From CAZYYO01 sp964650965 (GTDB lineage: Bacteria > Bacillota > Clostridia > Lachnospirales > Lachnospiraceae): a DNA stretch of 16,233 nt. Every line of letters begins with the position of its first letter. The first letter of the stretch is position 1. The stretch is taken from assembly GCA_964650965.1 (NCBI GenBank), contig CAZYYO010000055.1, positions 1 to 16,233 on the forward strand. The letters run 5' to 3'. The position numbers and the translations under genes were made by a program. The notes beneath the pieces were generated by a model that saw nothing but the letters and a program-made list of their open reading frames with translations, searched no databases and was not told the origin of the DNA. Shown piece by piece: positions 6,119-13,938 of the stretch.

Positions 6119-6709
6119 ATGGGAAATATATATTGTATTATGGGGAAGAGCTCTACAGGAAAAGACACTATTTATCAGAGACTCCTGGAAAATACAGACC
6201 TGAAGCTGAAGAAAATAGTACCATATACCACCCGCCCCATTCGTGCTAACGAAACAGAGGGGGTGTCCTATCATTTCTGCAGCGAGGAAATGAAAGATGC
6301 ACTCATTGCCCAGGGCAAGGTAATGGAGCTAAGAAGCTATGACACCTGTCATGGAGTGTGGAATTATTTCACGGTAGATGATGGACAAATTGATTTAAAG
6401 CAATCAAGTTACCTAATGATTGGAACGCTAGAATCCTTCCAAAAAATTCAGGCATACTATTCAAAAGAACAGGTGATTCCGATATATATTGAAGTGGAGG
6501 ATGGCATTCGCCTGCAAAGAGCACTAGACAGAGAAAAATGTCAGAAGCACCCCAAGTATCAGGAATTATGTCGAAGATTTTTGGCAGACAGTCAGGATTT
6601 TGCTCCTGAGAAAATAGAGCATGCACAGATTGAAAGAATCTTCTATAATAATATATTGGAAGATACCATTTTGGAAATCACAGCATACATATCAGAAATG
6701 GAAAAATAA
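6119..6709 (+). CDS. Guanylate-kinase-like P-loop kinase in the tmk position
   Basis: This 196-residue P-loop kinase resembles guanylate kinase (GMP to GDP). The P-loop GKSSTGKDT lies at 9-17; the residue after the lysine is Asp, where most guanylate kinases have Ser, Gly or Thr. The nucleotide-binding stretch PYTTRPIRANETEGVSYHF (35-53) is the guanylate kinase signature. A basic segment at about 126-146 (LDREKCQKHPKYQELCRRF) could be the lid and arginine region. The ribosome binding site is AGGAAA, and an in-frame ATG at 6119 starts the P-loop strand directly. In Bacillus this operon slot is held by thymidylate kinase. The motif here clearly favours Gmk, so this is not tmk. Whether it is the main Gmk of the cell or a paralogue with another substrate is not visible. 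Confidence 0.75.
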   Translation: MGNIYCIMGKSSTGKDTIYQRLLENTDLKLKKIVPYTTRPIRANETEGVSYHFCSEEMKDALIAQGKVMELRSYDTCHGVWNYFTVDDGQIDLKQSSYLMIGTLESFQKIQAYYSKEQVIPIYIEVEDGIRLQRALDREKCQKHPKYQELCRRFLADSQDFAPEKIEHAQIERIFYNNILEDTILEITAYISEMEK

Positions 6710-6738
6710 AGTAGAACATGCAGTAAGGAGGTGGCAGT

Positions 6739-7179
6739 ATGGACTTAAAAGTAAATGAGGTAAATCCCGTATCCCAGGCAGAAGCTGCCACACCGGTGAA
6801 GGAAGCAGATGGCCAGTTTAAATTCACATTGGAAAGTGCATTAGATGACAGCCAGTTAAAACAAAAGCTTCAGGGGATGATGGATGAAATTACCTCCCAG
6901 GGAGAGAAAATCGCAGAACACATGGACATTCGTGACATGAAGAAATATCGGGATATGGTAAAGGGCTTTATGAATGAGGTGGTGAATCGTTCCCATAAAT
7001 TCTCCCGGGAAAATTTTCTGGACCGTCGGGGTCGCCACCGGGTCTATGGTATGGTGAAGCTGGTGGATAAGAACCTGGATGAACTGGCAGGGGAGCTGAT
7101 GAAGGATGAGAAGGATCATTTAACCATCTTAGGCAAGGTGGATGAGATTCGGGGACTGCTGTTAGATATCTCGACCTAG
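6739..7179 (+). CDS. yaaR: YaaR family protein (DUF327)
   Basis: A small soluble, mostly helical protein of 146 residues without known enzymatic activity. The family pattern can be seen: SQGEKIAEHMDIRDMKKYRDMVKGFMNEVVN (about 53-83), then a run ending GRHRVYGMVKLVDKNLDELA (about 98-117). Its N-terminus is variable and Pro/Ala-rich. It starts 29 bases after the kinase gene with a good AAGGAGG ribosome binding site, and it precedes holB as in Bacillus, where yaaR lies between yaaQ and holB. The yaaQ gene is absent here. Function unknown; the call rests on family pattern and gene order. Confidence 0.85.
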   Translation: MDLKVNEVNPVSQAEAATPVKEADGQFKFTLESALDDSQLKQKLQGMMDEITSQGEKIAEHMDIRDMKKYRDMVKGFMNEVVNRSHKFSRENFLDRRGRHRVYGMVKLVDKNLDELAGELMKDEKDHLTILGKVDEIRGLLLDIST

Positions 7180-7209
7180 AAAATCGAAAACAACAGGAGG
7201 ATGTGGCAT

Positions 7210-8202
7210 ATGCAGTTTAATGAAATTATTGGACTTGATGATATCAAGGAACATTTACAAAATGCAATTGAAATGAATAAGGTCAGCCATGCTTACATCT
7301 TCAATGGAGATAAGGATTCCGGCAAGATGATGCTGGCACAGGCATTTGCAGCAACCGTCCTGTGTGAGAATCATGGAAGAGATGCCTGCGGGCAATGTCA
7401 TTCCTGTAAGCAGGCAGCAGGGAAGAATCAGCCGGATATTATCTACGTTACCCATGAAAAGCCCAACACCATTGGAGTGGACGATATCAGACATCAGATT
7501 AATGATGACATTGGCATCAAGCCCTATTCCAGTGTGAGGAAAATCTACATTGTAGATGAAGCAGAGAAGATGAATGCTCAGGCGCAAAATGCATTATTAA
7601 AAACCATTGAAGAACCGCCGGAATACGCCATTATATTACTGCTTACTACAAATGCAGATGCCTTTCTTCCCACGATTCTATCCCGGTGTATTACACTAAA
7701 TATCAAACCAGTAGATGGAAAACGAATTAAAAAATATTTAATGAACGACTACGCCCTGGTGGATTATCAGGCAGATGTATGTGTTGCATTTTCCCAGGGA
7801 AATGTAGGAAAGGCCATTAAGCTGGCATCCTCTAACGACTTTAATGAGATGAAGGATGCGGTGATTCAGCTTTTAAAGAGAATTCCGGACATTGGTCTCT
7901 ATGAAATGATGGAGGCAGTGAAACAGATTACAGAATATAAGCTTCTGATACAGGATTATTTCGATTTGATGACGGTTTGGTATCGGGATGTGTTATTATA
8001 TAAAGCGACTGCTGACGCAAATCAGTTAATTTTTAAAGATGAAGTATACAATATAAAAAAGCAGGCAAGCAAAAGCTCATACAATGGAATCGAGGAAATT
8101 ATTCAGGGACTAGATAAGGCAAAGGCAAGATTAAATGCCAATGTAAATTTTGAATTAGTCATAGAATTGCTGCTGCTGACAATGAAGGAGAACATGCAAT
8201 GA
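7210..8202 (+). CDS. holB: DNA polymerase III delta' subunit
   Basis: This is a clamp-loader subunit of the replicative polymerase, an AAA+ protein of 330 residues. I start it at 7210 (MQFNEIIG). An in-frame ATG at 7201 touches the AGGAGG ribosome binding site (7195-7200), while 7210 has the proper 9-base spacing. The Walker-A-like loop is GDKDSGKM (33-40), where the usual Thr/Ser is Met, so ATP binding may be poor, as in many delta' subunits. A zinc-binding set follows (C52, C60, C63, C66). DEAEKM (116-121) is the Walker B equivalent, and SRC (158-160) is the sensor/arginine-finger motif. The C-terminal helical domain is typical. The stop codon overlaps the ricT start by 4 bases, indicating translational coupling. 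Confidence 0.93.
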   Translation: MQFNEIIGLDDIKEHLQNAIEMNKVSHAYIFNGDKDSGKMMLAQAFAATVLCENHGRDACGQCHSCKQAAGKNQPDIIYVTHEKPNTIGVDDIRHQINDDIGIKPYSSVRKIYIVDEAEKMNAQAQNALLKTIEEPPEYAIILLLTTNADAFLPTILSRCITLNIKPVDGKRIKKYLMNDYALVDYQADVCVAFSQGNVGKAIKLASSNDFNEMKDAVIQLLKRIPDIGLYEMMEAVKQITEYKLLIQDYFDLMTVWYRDVLLYKATADANQLIFKDEVYNIKKQASKSSYNGIEEIIQGLDKAKARLNANVNFELVIELLLLTMKENMQ

Positions 8203-9077
8203 TAAAGGTCGTAGGTGTGCGTTTTAGAAACGCAGGAAAGATATATTATTTTGATCCAAAGGAATTCCCATTGAAAAATGGAGATCAGGTAATCGTAGAA
8301 ACAGCCAGAGGTGTGGAGCTAGGAACTGTAATGATTGCACCTCGGGATATGAACGAGAATAAGATAGTTCAGCCTCTAAAGGCAGTTAGTCGCATTGCCA
8401 CAGAGGAGGACAAGAAGAAGGCTGAGAAAAACCGTCAGAAGGAAAAGGAAGCATTTACCATCTGCCAGGAGAAAATCAAAAAGCACAAGCTGGATATGAA
8501 GCTGGTAGATGCAGAATATACCTTTGATAATAATAAGCTTCTGTTCTACTTTACCGCAGATGGAAGAATCGATTTTAGAGAGCTGGTGAAGGACTTAGCA
8601 GCAGTATTTCGTACCAGAATTGAGCTTCGTCAGATTGGTGTAAGAGATGAGACCAAGATATTAGGTGGCATCGGCATTTGTGGAAGAGAGCTGTGCTGTA
8701 AGACCTATTTGGCAGATTTTGCACCGGTATCCATTAAGATGGCGAAGGAGCAGAGTCTGTCTCTGAACCCAACGAAGATTTCCGGGGTATGCGGACGACT
8801 GATGTGCTGCTTGAAGAATGAGCAGGAGACCTATGAATATCTCAACAGCCAGCTGCCGGTTCCAGGAGATGTTGTTACTACGCCAGAGGGAATCAAAGGA
8901 CACGTGCAGAATATGAGTGTTCTTCGCCAGAAGGTAAAGGTATTAATCGAGCAGGATGATATGAAGGAAGTTCGGGAATATCCAGTAGAAGAGCTGAAAT
9001 TCAAGCCAAGAAAGAAAAGCGTGAAGGTTACCAAGGAAGAATTACAGAAGCTTGCAAAATTAGAAGATAAAAAGTAG
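8199..9077 (+). CDS. ricT: PSP1-domain protein RicT (YaaT)
   Basis: A soluble protein of 292 residues with a PSP1 domain in its first half (about 57-142). In Bacillus subtilis RicT works with RicA and RicF as the Y-complex, which carries Fe-S clusters and directs RNase Y maturation of transcripts, and it is needed for sporulation, competence and biofilm formation. The conserved cysteine block is intact: GICGRELCC (C161, C166, C167) and GVCGRLMCC (C198, C203, C204). A lysine-rich helix lies at about 71-99 and a basic tail at the end. The ATG overlaps the holB stop codon (ATGA at 8199-8202). RicA and RicF are not encoded in this window. Family and name are well supported by motif and gene order. 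Confidence 0.92.
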   Translation: MIKVVGVRFRNAGKIYYFDPKEFPLKNGDQVIVETARGVELGTVMIAPRDMNENKIVQPLKAVSRIATEEDKKKAEKNRQKEKEAFTICQEKIKKHKLDMKLVDAEYTFDNNKLLFYFTADGRIDFRELVKDLAAVFRTRIELRQIGVRDETKILGGIGICGRELCCKTYLADFAPVSIKMAKEQSLSLNPTKISGVCGRLMCCLKNEQETYEYLNSQLPVPGDVVTTPEGIKGHVQNMSVLRQKVKVLIEQDDMKEVREYPVEELKFKPRKKSVKVTKEELQKLAKLEDKK

Positions 9078-9084
9078 GAAATCA

Positions 9085-9828
9085 ATGAAAGAGCAAGAAT
9101 TACTTCGTGAGGGAGAACGCATTGACGACCTTCACAGAAACGGGTATCAGATTATTCAGGATAAGAATCGCTTCTGCTTTGGAATGGATGCCGTGCTTCT
9201 GTCTGGATTCGCCCGGGTGAAGCCGGGGGAGCAGCTTCTTGATTTAGGGACAGGAACAGGAATCATTCCCATTCTTATGGAAGCGAAAACAGCGGGCAGA
9301 CATTTTACCGGACTGGAAATTCAGCCAGAAAGTGCTGATATGGCCAGCCGAAGTGTAGCGCTCAATCACCTGGAGGAAAAGGTTACCATTGTCACAGGAG
9401 ATATAAAGGATGCTTCCAAGATATTTGGGGCATCTTCTTTTGATGTAGTAACCTGTAATCCACCATATATGACGGAGCATCATGGGCTGATGAATCCCAA
9501 CGATGCCAAAGCCATTGCCAGACATGAGATACTGTGTACCTTAGATGATGTGATACGGGAGACAGCACAGCTGCTAAAGCCTCAGGGAAGATGCTATTTT
9601 GTTCATCGCCCATTCCGTCTGGCAGAGATTCTATCGAAAATGAGTACTGCCGGAATCGAGCCAAAGCGAATGAAGCTGGTATATCCTTATATTGATAAGG
9701 AGCCCAATATGGTGTTAATAGAGGGGCTTCGGGGAGGAAAACCCCGAATGACGGTGGAGAAACCATTAATTGTATACAAAGAACCAAATGTATACACCCA
9801 GGAAATCTATGATATTTATGGATATTAG
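9085..9828 (+). CDS. trmN6: tRNA1(Val) (adenine(37)-N6)-methyltransferase family protein (YabB/TrmN6)
   Basis: A 247-residue Rossmann-fold SAM methyltransferase. SAM motif I is LLDLGTGTGI (51-60). The amino-group methyltransferase motif IV NPPYM lies at 125-129, preceded by FDVVTC. The N-terminus (RNGYQIIQDKNRFCFGMDAVLLS, about 18-40) is characteristic of the YabB/TrmN6 group, which methylates A37 of valine tRNA1 in Escherichia coli. It begins 7 bases after ricT. In Bacillus yabA lies between the two genes, but no frame for it exists here. The exact tRNA target in this organism is inferred from the family. Confidence 0.88.
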   Translation: MKEQELLREGERIDDLHRNGYQIIQDKNRFCFGMDAVLLSGFARVKPGEQLLDLGTGTGIIPILMEAKTAGRHFTGLEIQPESADMASRSVALNHLEEKVTIVTGDIKDASKIFGASSFDVVTCNPPYMTEHHGLMNPNDAKAIARHEILCTLDDVIRETAQLLKPQGRCYFVHRPFRLAEILSKMSTAGIEPKRMKLVYPYIDKEPNMVLIEGLRGGKPRMTVEKPLIVYKEPNVYTQEIYDIYGY

Positions 9829-9841
9829 AAATGAGGAAAAC

Positions 9842-10699
9842 ATGTCAGGAACCTTGTATTTATGTGCAACGCCGATAGGAAATCTAGAGGATATTACCTT
9901 TCGGGTTATTCGAATTCTGAAGGAGGCAGATATTATTGCTGCAGAGGATACCCGAACCTCTCAGAAGCTGTTAAGCTATTATGAGATTACCACGCCAATG
10001 ACCAGCTATCATGAATTCAATAAGATTGAAAAAGCAAAGCAGCTTGTGGATAAGCTGCAGGCAGGAGCAGACATTGCGTTGATAACCGATGCAGGAACCC
10101 CTGGAATCTCCGATCCGGGAGAAGAGCTGGTAAAGATGTGCTATGACAATGACATTACCGTAACCTCCCTTCCAGGACCTGCAGCCTGCATCACTGCAGT
10201 AACCATGTCAGGCCAAAGCTGTAGAAGATTTGCTTTTGAAGCATTTCTTCCTAAGGATAAGAAGGAGCGAAAAAGAGTATTAGAGGAAATCGCCCAGGAA
10301 ACCCGGACGATTATTCTATATGAGGCCCCTCATCACCTGAAAGCAACCTTAAAGGAATTGCAGGAGGTACTAGGTGATAGAGACATTACACTGTGTCGGG
10401 AGCTTACCAAGAAATTCGAGGAGAAGCAGAAGACTACCATAGAACAGGCAATCTTATATTATGAAGAGCACGACCCAAGGGGAGAATACGTTCTTGTGAT
10501 TGCGGGAAAAAGCAGGGAAGCCGTGAAGCAGGAGCAGCAAGCCAAATGGGATGGAATGTCTCTGGGGGAACATATGAAGCTGTATGAAGAACAGGGGATG
10601 GACCACAAAACAGCTATGAAGGCGGTGGCAAAGGATCGTGGTGTAGGAAAGAGAGACATCTACAGTGGTCTTCTAGAAGAAGAGCACCGGGAGAAATAA
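9842..10699 (+). CDS. rsmI: 16S rRNA (cytidine(1402)-2'-O)-methyltransferase RsmI
   Basis: This enzyme methylates the 2'-OH of C1402 in the decoding centre of 16S rRNA, using SAM. I start the 285-residue protein at 9842 (MSGTLYLCATPIGN). An in-frame ATG at 9770 would overlap trmN6 by 59 bases and add 24 residues outside the fold; the 9842 ATG has ATGAGGA in front. The tetrapyrrole-methylase-like motifs are intact: LYLCATPIGNLEDITFR (5-21), AAEDTRTSQKLL (33-44), ALITDAGTPGISDPG (79-93) and LPGPAA. It is the last gene of the cluster, as yabC is in Bacillus. The next gene is convergent and ends 7 bases away. Confidence 0.93.
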   Translation: MSGTLYLCATPIGNLEDITFRVIRILKEADIIAAEDTRTSQKLLSYYEITTPMTSYHEFNKIEKAKQLVDKLQAGADIALITDAGTPGISDPGEELVKMCYDNDITVTSLPGPAACITAVTMSGQSCRRFAFEAFLPKDKKERKRVLEEIAQETRTIILYEAPHHLKATLKELQEVLGDRDITLCRELTKKFEEKQKTTIEQAILYYEEHDPRGEYVLVIAGKSREAVKQEQQAKWDGMSLGEHMKLYEEQGMDHKTAMKAVAKDRGVGKRDIYSGLLEEEHREK

Positions 10700-10700
10700 A

Positions 10701-10725
10701 GCCCAATTAGGTTACGGGCATTTTT
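10701..10725 (+). terminator. Weak possible terminator after rsmI
   Basis: GCCC (10701-10704) can pair with GGGC (10716-10719) across an 11-base loop, followed by ATTTTT. The stem is only 4 bp and lies over the 3' end of the convergent gene, so this is a weak candidate. No better plus-strand terminator is visible nearby. Confidence 0.25.
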
Positions 10726-12503
10726 AACAGGTGTTTTCTAAGGACATCAAAGGAGCAGGGACCAATCTGAAGAATTGCTTTATGAAATTCTGTAGAACTA
10801 TCCTGAAAATGATCCAGGCAGGTATCCTTGAGAGACAGGAAATTCAGATAGCCAACATAATATTTCAGATAGTTGGCCGGGTCTGAGAGAATGGCCTGAT
10901 AGATGTCATTTACCACGGAACCATTTTCAATTCCAAATTCTGACAGGAAGCTTCGGGTGTCATCCATGGTCCAGCCATAATAATGAATCCCTATATCACA
11001 GCTGGCATAGAGGCTAAGAATCACAGCATAATTACGAGACAAAACATCCGCTAAATCGGGATCCATGCCCGTATAATGATAGGATAGCATTTCCACATAA
11101 GTAGCCCATCCTTCCGTAAATCCCGGATAGTTCATAAGAGTACGAATGGGTTCAAGCCCATATTCATAGGACATGATGGTCTGGTACAGATGGCCGGGAT
11201 AGCTTTCATGGGCCATGGTAGTAAATAAATCCAGATTGGAGTGGGTTTTGGAGGGATTATAATAGATGGTATTTTCCTGGTAATAATCCAGGGGAGCAAC
11301 AAAATAAAAGGCAGGTGCAGTAAATTCAGAAATACTGGAATCTACCTGTAAAATTGTGTCTACGGATGCCACTGGTACAGGAAAGTCTGCGGCCATGGCA
11401 TTTTTTAGTTGTTCCAGCATTTTAGCCGGGTCTGATTTGAAGAAATCATAGTTGGAGCATTTAGAAGCAAGAGAGGTATCTTTGGTAAATAGAGCGGTCA
11501 TAGAGGCCAAATCATTTTCACGCTGGTGTTCAATGTCCTTGTATATTGTGGAAATAGAGTCTGTTGTGCCAGTGGCAGAAGAAACAAGAAGGGAGTAATA
11601 TTTTTTTCCTTGCTTTTTATGAGCCAAGGCAGGTCTTTTAGTACATTTACCGGATAATTTCTCCAGGCGGTTACCCAGTGCCAGGTAGGAAGGGCAGACC
11701 TTGTCATAGATAAGATTCTCGTTGGCGGTAAGGTAAGAACGTTTTTGATTTTCATCCAGGAAATCGCAATGCTGTATGCGATTAGAAAAGGAGGATAAAA
11801 GCAGATGGTCGCTATCTTCCCTGCTGAAATTGCGGCAAAAGGAAACTACTTGTTTTAAATTCGCTTCTCCCATAAATAATCCCTGGTGGGCTTTCTTTTG
11901 CTCTAATATAAGAATCTGGCCAAAGTAAATATCAATGGTTTCCAATAAATCCAGATAATGGCCAATGTCTTCCTGACATACGAAGGGATATTGAGCCAAC
12001 AAAACAGGTAAATTAACTTGAATACCATTATTAGCAGACAAAGGTTCCTGGTACAAATAATAGTTTTCAAAAAGGAGATTTTCGGAGAAATATTTTTTCA
12101 TAACGTCATAGGTGAGCTGTTGCCGGGGGGATAATTTATGATAGTTGAAGCTCTTTAACGTATTTAAGATGCTTCGGCTCATAGCAAGCTGTGCATCAAA
12201 CCCTTCCTGGGAAACGTCGCTAAAGCAGCAGGGGTCTTCTGAAATATGAAATGCTGTGGCATCATGAAGAGAATACCGCAGGGTAAGAGAATCTACCGTC
12301 ACAAGGTGCTGGAAGGTGTCCTGCAAAAAAGCATCGAACAGAGCCTGTTCATCCTTTTCCATGGAAGATATCAGCGAGGCAGATCCTAGTTCTTGCTGGT
12401 AGCTTTGTCTCAGAAAAACATTGCCGGCTACACCTAGAAGCAGAAGAACCGCCAAAGCCAGGGAAGCAAAAATCAGTGGACGTCTTTTATGGGAAAATTT
12501 CAT
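10707..12503 (-). CDS. DUF885 family membrane-anchored putative metallopeptidase
   Basis: A 598-residue protein of the DUF885 family, related in motif to zinc peptidases. The N-terminus is KFSHKRRP followed by a hydrophobic helix at about 9-30, and no clear cleavage site follows. The catalytic part would therefore be outside the cell, held by a signal anchor. The putative zinc site is HESYPGH (H432, E433, H438), and the downstream FTEGW (E464) is the likely third ligand. This is the usual DUF885 arrangement, and the length is normal. The ATG at 12503 has a GAGGTG ribosome binding site on the minus strand. The gene lies between the rsmI operon and spmA and opposes both. A substrate is not known for this subgroup; cell-surface peptide or peptidoglycan-derived peptide cleavage is a guess. 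The family call is firm, the activity is not. Confidence 0.85.
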   Translation of the reverse strand: MKFSHKRRPLIFASLALAVLLLLGVAGNVFLRQSYQQELGSASLISSMEKDEQALFDAFLQDTFQHLVTVDSLTLRYSLHDATAFHISEDPCCFSDVSQEGFDAQLAMSRSILNTLKSFNYHKLSPRQQLTYDVMKKYFSENLLFENYYLYQEPLSANNGIQVNLPVLLAQYPFVCQEDIGHYLDLLETIDIYFGQILILEQKKAHQGLFMGEANLKQVVSFCRNFSREDSDHLLLSSFSNRIQHCDFLDENQKRSYLTANENLIYDKVCPSYLALGNRLEKLSGKCTKRPALAHKKQGKKYYSLLVSSATGTTDSISTIYKDIEHQRENDLASMTALFTKDTSLASKCSNYDFFKSDPAKMLEQLKNAMAADFPVPVASVDTILQVDSSISEFTAPAFYFVAPLDYYQENTIYYNPSKTHSNLDLFTTMAHESYPGHLYQTIMSYEYGLEPIRTLMNYPGFTEGWATYVEMLSYHYTGMDPDLADVLSRNYAVILSLYASCDIGIHYYGWTMDDTRSFLSEFGIENGSVVNDIYQAILSDPANYLKYYVGYLNFLSLKDTCLDHFQDSSTEFHKAILQIGPCSFDVLRKHLLKMPVT

Positions 12504-12532
12504 GAAAGCACCTCAGAAAATCTATAATAATT

Positions 12533-12561
12533 AGTATATGAAAATAAAAGAAAAATATAAT
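12533..12561 (-). promoter_or_regulatory. Possible sporulation-type (sigma-E-like) promoter for the DUF885 gene
   Basis: On the minus strand TTATATT is followed after 13 bases by CATATACT. This resembles the Bacillus sigma-E pattern (ATATT at -35, CATACA-T at -10), although the -10 deviates. It lies about 30 bases upstream of the gene's ATG. Low confidence: the stretch is very AT-rich and such matches arise easily. Confidence 0.2.
12556..12561 (+). promoter_or_regulatory. Possible -10 element of spmA
   Basis: TATAAT lies 27 bases upstream of the spmA ATG. No convincing -35 is present 16-18 bases upstream, so recognition might need an activator or another sigma factor. Confidence 0.35.
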
Positions 12562-12588
12562 GAAATAAGACCCTGAAGAAGGAATCAT

Positions 12589-13194
12589 ATGAATTATCTG
12601 TGGGCAGGAATGATTATCATAGGAATTCTGTACGGAAGCATCACAGGAAGAATGCCACAGCTGACAGAGGCTGCACTGGAATCAGCAGGGGAGGCAATCC
12701 AGCTATGTATTACCATGGCCGGGGTAATGGCTTTTTGGGTTGGGATGATGAATATCGCAGAAGAGGCAGGGATTATGAACGCCCTGGCACGTAAAATGGA
12801 ACCGGTACTGCGTTTTTTATTTCCTAGATTGCAGAATGCAGTTCAGGCAAAGAAATATATTGCAGGAAATATGGTGGCAAATATCTTCGGACTGGGCTGG
12901 GCGGCAACACCGGCAGGCCTGTCAGCGATGAAGGAATTAGCAAAAGAGGAAGAGGGGAAACGGACGGTAGCACCAGGCTGTGCCAGTGATGAAATGTGCA
13001 GCTTCCTTGTGCTGAATATATCATCTCTTCAAATCATCCCAGTTAATATTATTGCATATCGAAGTCAGTATGGCAGTGTAAATCCTACGGAAATAGTAGG
13101 TCCTGCCATAGTAGCCACAATCATTTCAACGGTGGCAGCAGTCATATTTATTAAGAGCATGCAATATGTTAGTAGAAGGAGGCGTTATCAGTGA
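12589..13194 (+). CDS. spmA: Spore maturation protein A (nucleoside-recognition/GATE domain)
   Basis: A 201-residue multi-pass membrane protein. In Bacillus subtilis SpmA with SpmB is needed for proper spore core dehydration, and the two are co-transcribed with dacB. Hydrophobic segments are seen at about 4-18, 38-58, 88-106 and 170-190. The GATE-type motif TMAGVMAFWVGMMNIAEEAG (about 42-61) is well preserved. Start: ATG at 12589 with AGAAGGAA in front. The stop codon overlaps the GTG start of spmB (13191-13194), a coupled pair. Here no dacB precedes it; the window's own D,D-carboxypeptidase is more than 10 kb away. Its presence suggests a spore former. Confidence 0.92.
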   Translation: MNYLWAGMIIIGILYGSITGRMPQLTEAALESAGEAIQLCITMAGVMAFWVGMMNIAEEAGIMNALARKMEPVLRFLFPRLQNAVQAKKYIAGNMVANIFGLGWAATPAGLSAMKELAKEEEGKRTVAPGCASDEMCSFLVLNISSLQIIPVNIIAYRSQYGSVNPTEIVGPAIVATIISTVAAVIFIKSMQYVSRRRRYQ

Positions 13195-13715
13195 ATCTAC
13201 TTACCTTCCTATCAGAGGCGGTAATTCCTCTTCTTATCTTTTACATTGTGGCAACCGGTCTGGTGAAAAAGCAAAATGTATATCAGCAATTTTTGACTGG
13301 AGCAATGAACGGACTGAAAGTAGTGGTAGAAATTGTTCCCACACTGGTTGGATTAATGATAGCAGTAGGGATTCTTAGAGCATCCGGATTCCTGGAGGCG
13401 GTATCTCAGATCCTGGGCACATTGATTGCCCGCACAGGATTCCCAGATGAAATCATACCTTTGGCAATTATTAAAATGTTTTCCTCTTCCGCAGCCACAG
13501 GTCTCCTGCTGGATTTGTATAAAGAACATGGATGCGATTCCGGAATTGGTAGAATAGCGTCTATTATGTTAAGCAGCACAGAAACCATCTTTTACACCAT
13601 GTCCGTATACTATATGACCGTTAAGGTTAAGAAAACCCGGTGGACTCTGGCAGGGGCACTGTTTGCAACAATCGCAGGGATTATAGCCAGTGTAGTGTTG
13701 GCAGGATGGATGTAA
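13191..13715 (+). CDS. spmB: Spore maturation protein B (nucleoside-recognition/GATE domain)
   Basis: A 174-residue membrane protein, partner of SpmA. It has a GTG start overlapping the spmA stop by 4 bases and a strong AGAAGGAGG ribosome binding site inside spmA (13174-13182). Membrane segments lie at about 6-22, 43-63 and 150-172. The motif IKMFSSSAATGLLLDLYKEHG (about 90-110) and SSTETIFYTMSVYY (about 129-142) are typical of SpmB. No hairpin terminator is evident between its stop and the tRNA promoter, so some read-through into the tRNA is possible. Confidence 0.93.
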   Translation: MNLLTFLSEAVIPLLIFYIVATGLVKKQNVYQQFLTGAMNGLKVVVEIVPTLVGLMIAVGILRASGFLEAVSQILGTLIARTGFPDEIIPLAIIKMFSSSAATGLLLDLYKEHGCDSGIGRIASIMLSSTETIFYTMSVYYMTVKVKKTRWTLAGALFATIAGIIASVVLAGWM

Positions 13716-13727
13716 GATAGAAAGTAT

Positions 13728-13756
13728 TTGACATTTGTTACAGGGAGTATTATAAT
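13728..13756 (+). promoter_or_regulatory. Perfect consensus promoter of the initiator tRNA
   Basis: TTGACA (13728-13733) and TATAAT (13751-13756) match the consensus at all 12 positions with a 17-base spacer. The mature tRNA begins 13 bases after the -10, so the 5' leader is only a few bases. This fits a highly expressed single-tRNA transcript. Confidence 0.92.
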
Positions 13757-13768
13757 TGCAAATGTTGA

Positions 13769-13842
13769 CGCGGGATGGAGCAGTCTGGAAGCTCGCCGGG
13801 CTCATAACCCGGAGGTCATAGGTTCAAATCCTATTCCCGCAA
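13769..13842 (+). tRNA. Initiator tRNA-fMet (CAT anticodon)
   Basis: A 74-base cloverleaf can be drawn by hand. The acceptor stem pairs 13769-13775 with 13835-13841 and has the C1-A72 mismatch that marks bacterial initiators. The anticodon loop CTCATAA lies within a stem that includes the three G-C pairs (GGG/CCC) needed for P-site entry. The T arm is ATAGG-TTCAAAT-CCTAT (13818-13834). The discriminator base is A (13842). CCA is not encoded (the next bases are CTA), so it must be added by CCA-adding enzyme. It has its own promoter and terminator. Confidence 0.96.
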
Positions 13843-13849
13843 CTATAGT

Positions 13850-13887
13850 AAAGGATGTGTACAAAAGGTACGCATCCTTTTTCTTTC
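13850..13887 (+). terminator. Intrinsic terminator of tRNA-fMet
   Basis: A 13-bp stem (13850-13862 with 13868-13880) with one G-U pair and a 5-base loop is followed by TTCTTTC. It starts 8 bases after the tRNA end. Confidence 0.88.
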
Positions 13888-13888
13888 G

Positions 13889-13897
13889 TGTTATAAT
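13889..13897 (+). promoter_or_regulatory. Extended -10 promoter of the sortase gene
   Basis: TGTTATAAT contains a perfect -10 with the upstream TG of extended -10 promoters. It lies just past the tRNA terminator and 41 bases before the sortase ATG. No good -35 is present, since that position falls in the terminator stem. Confidence 0.55.
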
Positions 13898-13938
13898 GAA
13901 GAAAGCTTGGAAAGATTGTCAGTGAAAAGGACCACAAA

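Noticed and set aside
7201..7209. HolB start at the ATG at 7201
   Set aside because: It directly abuts the AGGAGG ribosome binding site with no spacer; the ATG at 7210 is 9 bases away and begins the conserved fold.
9770..9841. Upstream ATG extending RsmI by 24 residues
   Set aside because: It overlaps trmN6 by 59 bases, the added residues match nothing in the family, and the internal ATG at 9842 has its own ribosome binding site.
13728..13925. 65-codon plus-strand frame spanning the tRNA
   Set aside because: It reads through the promoter, the tRNA-fMet and the terminator; no ribosome binding site and no protein-like composition.
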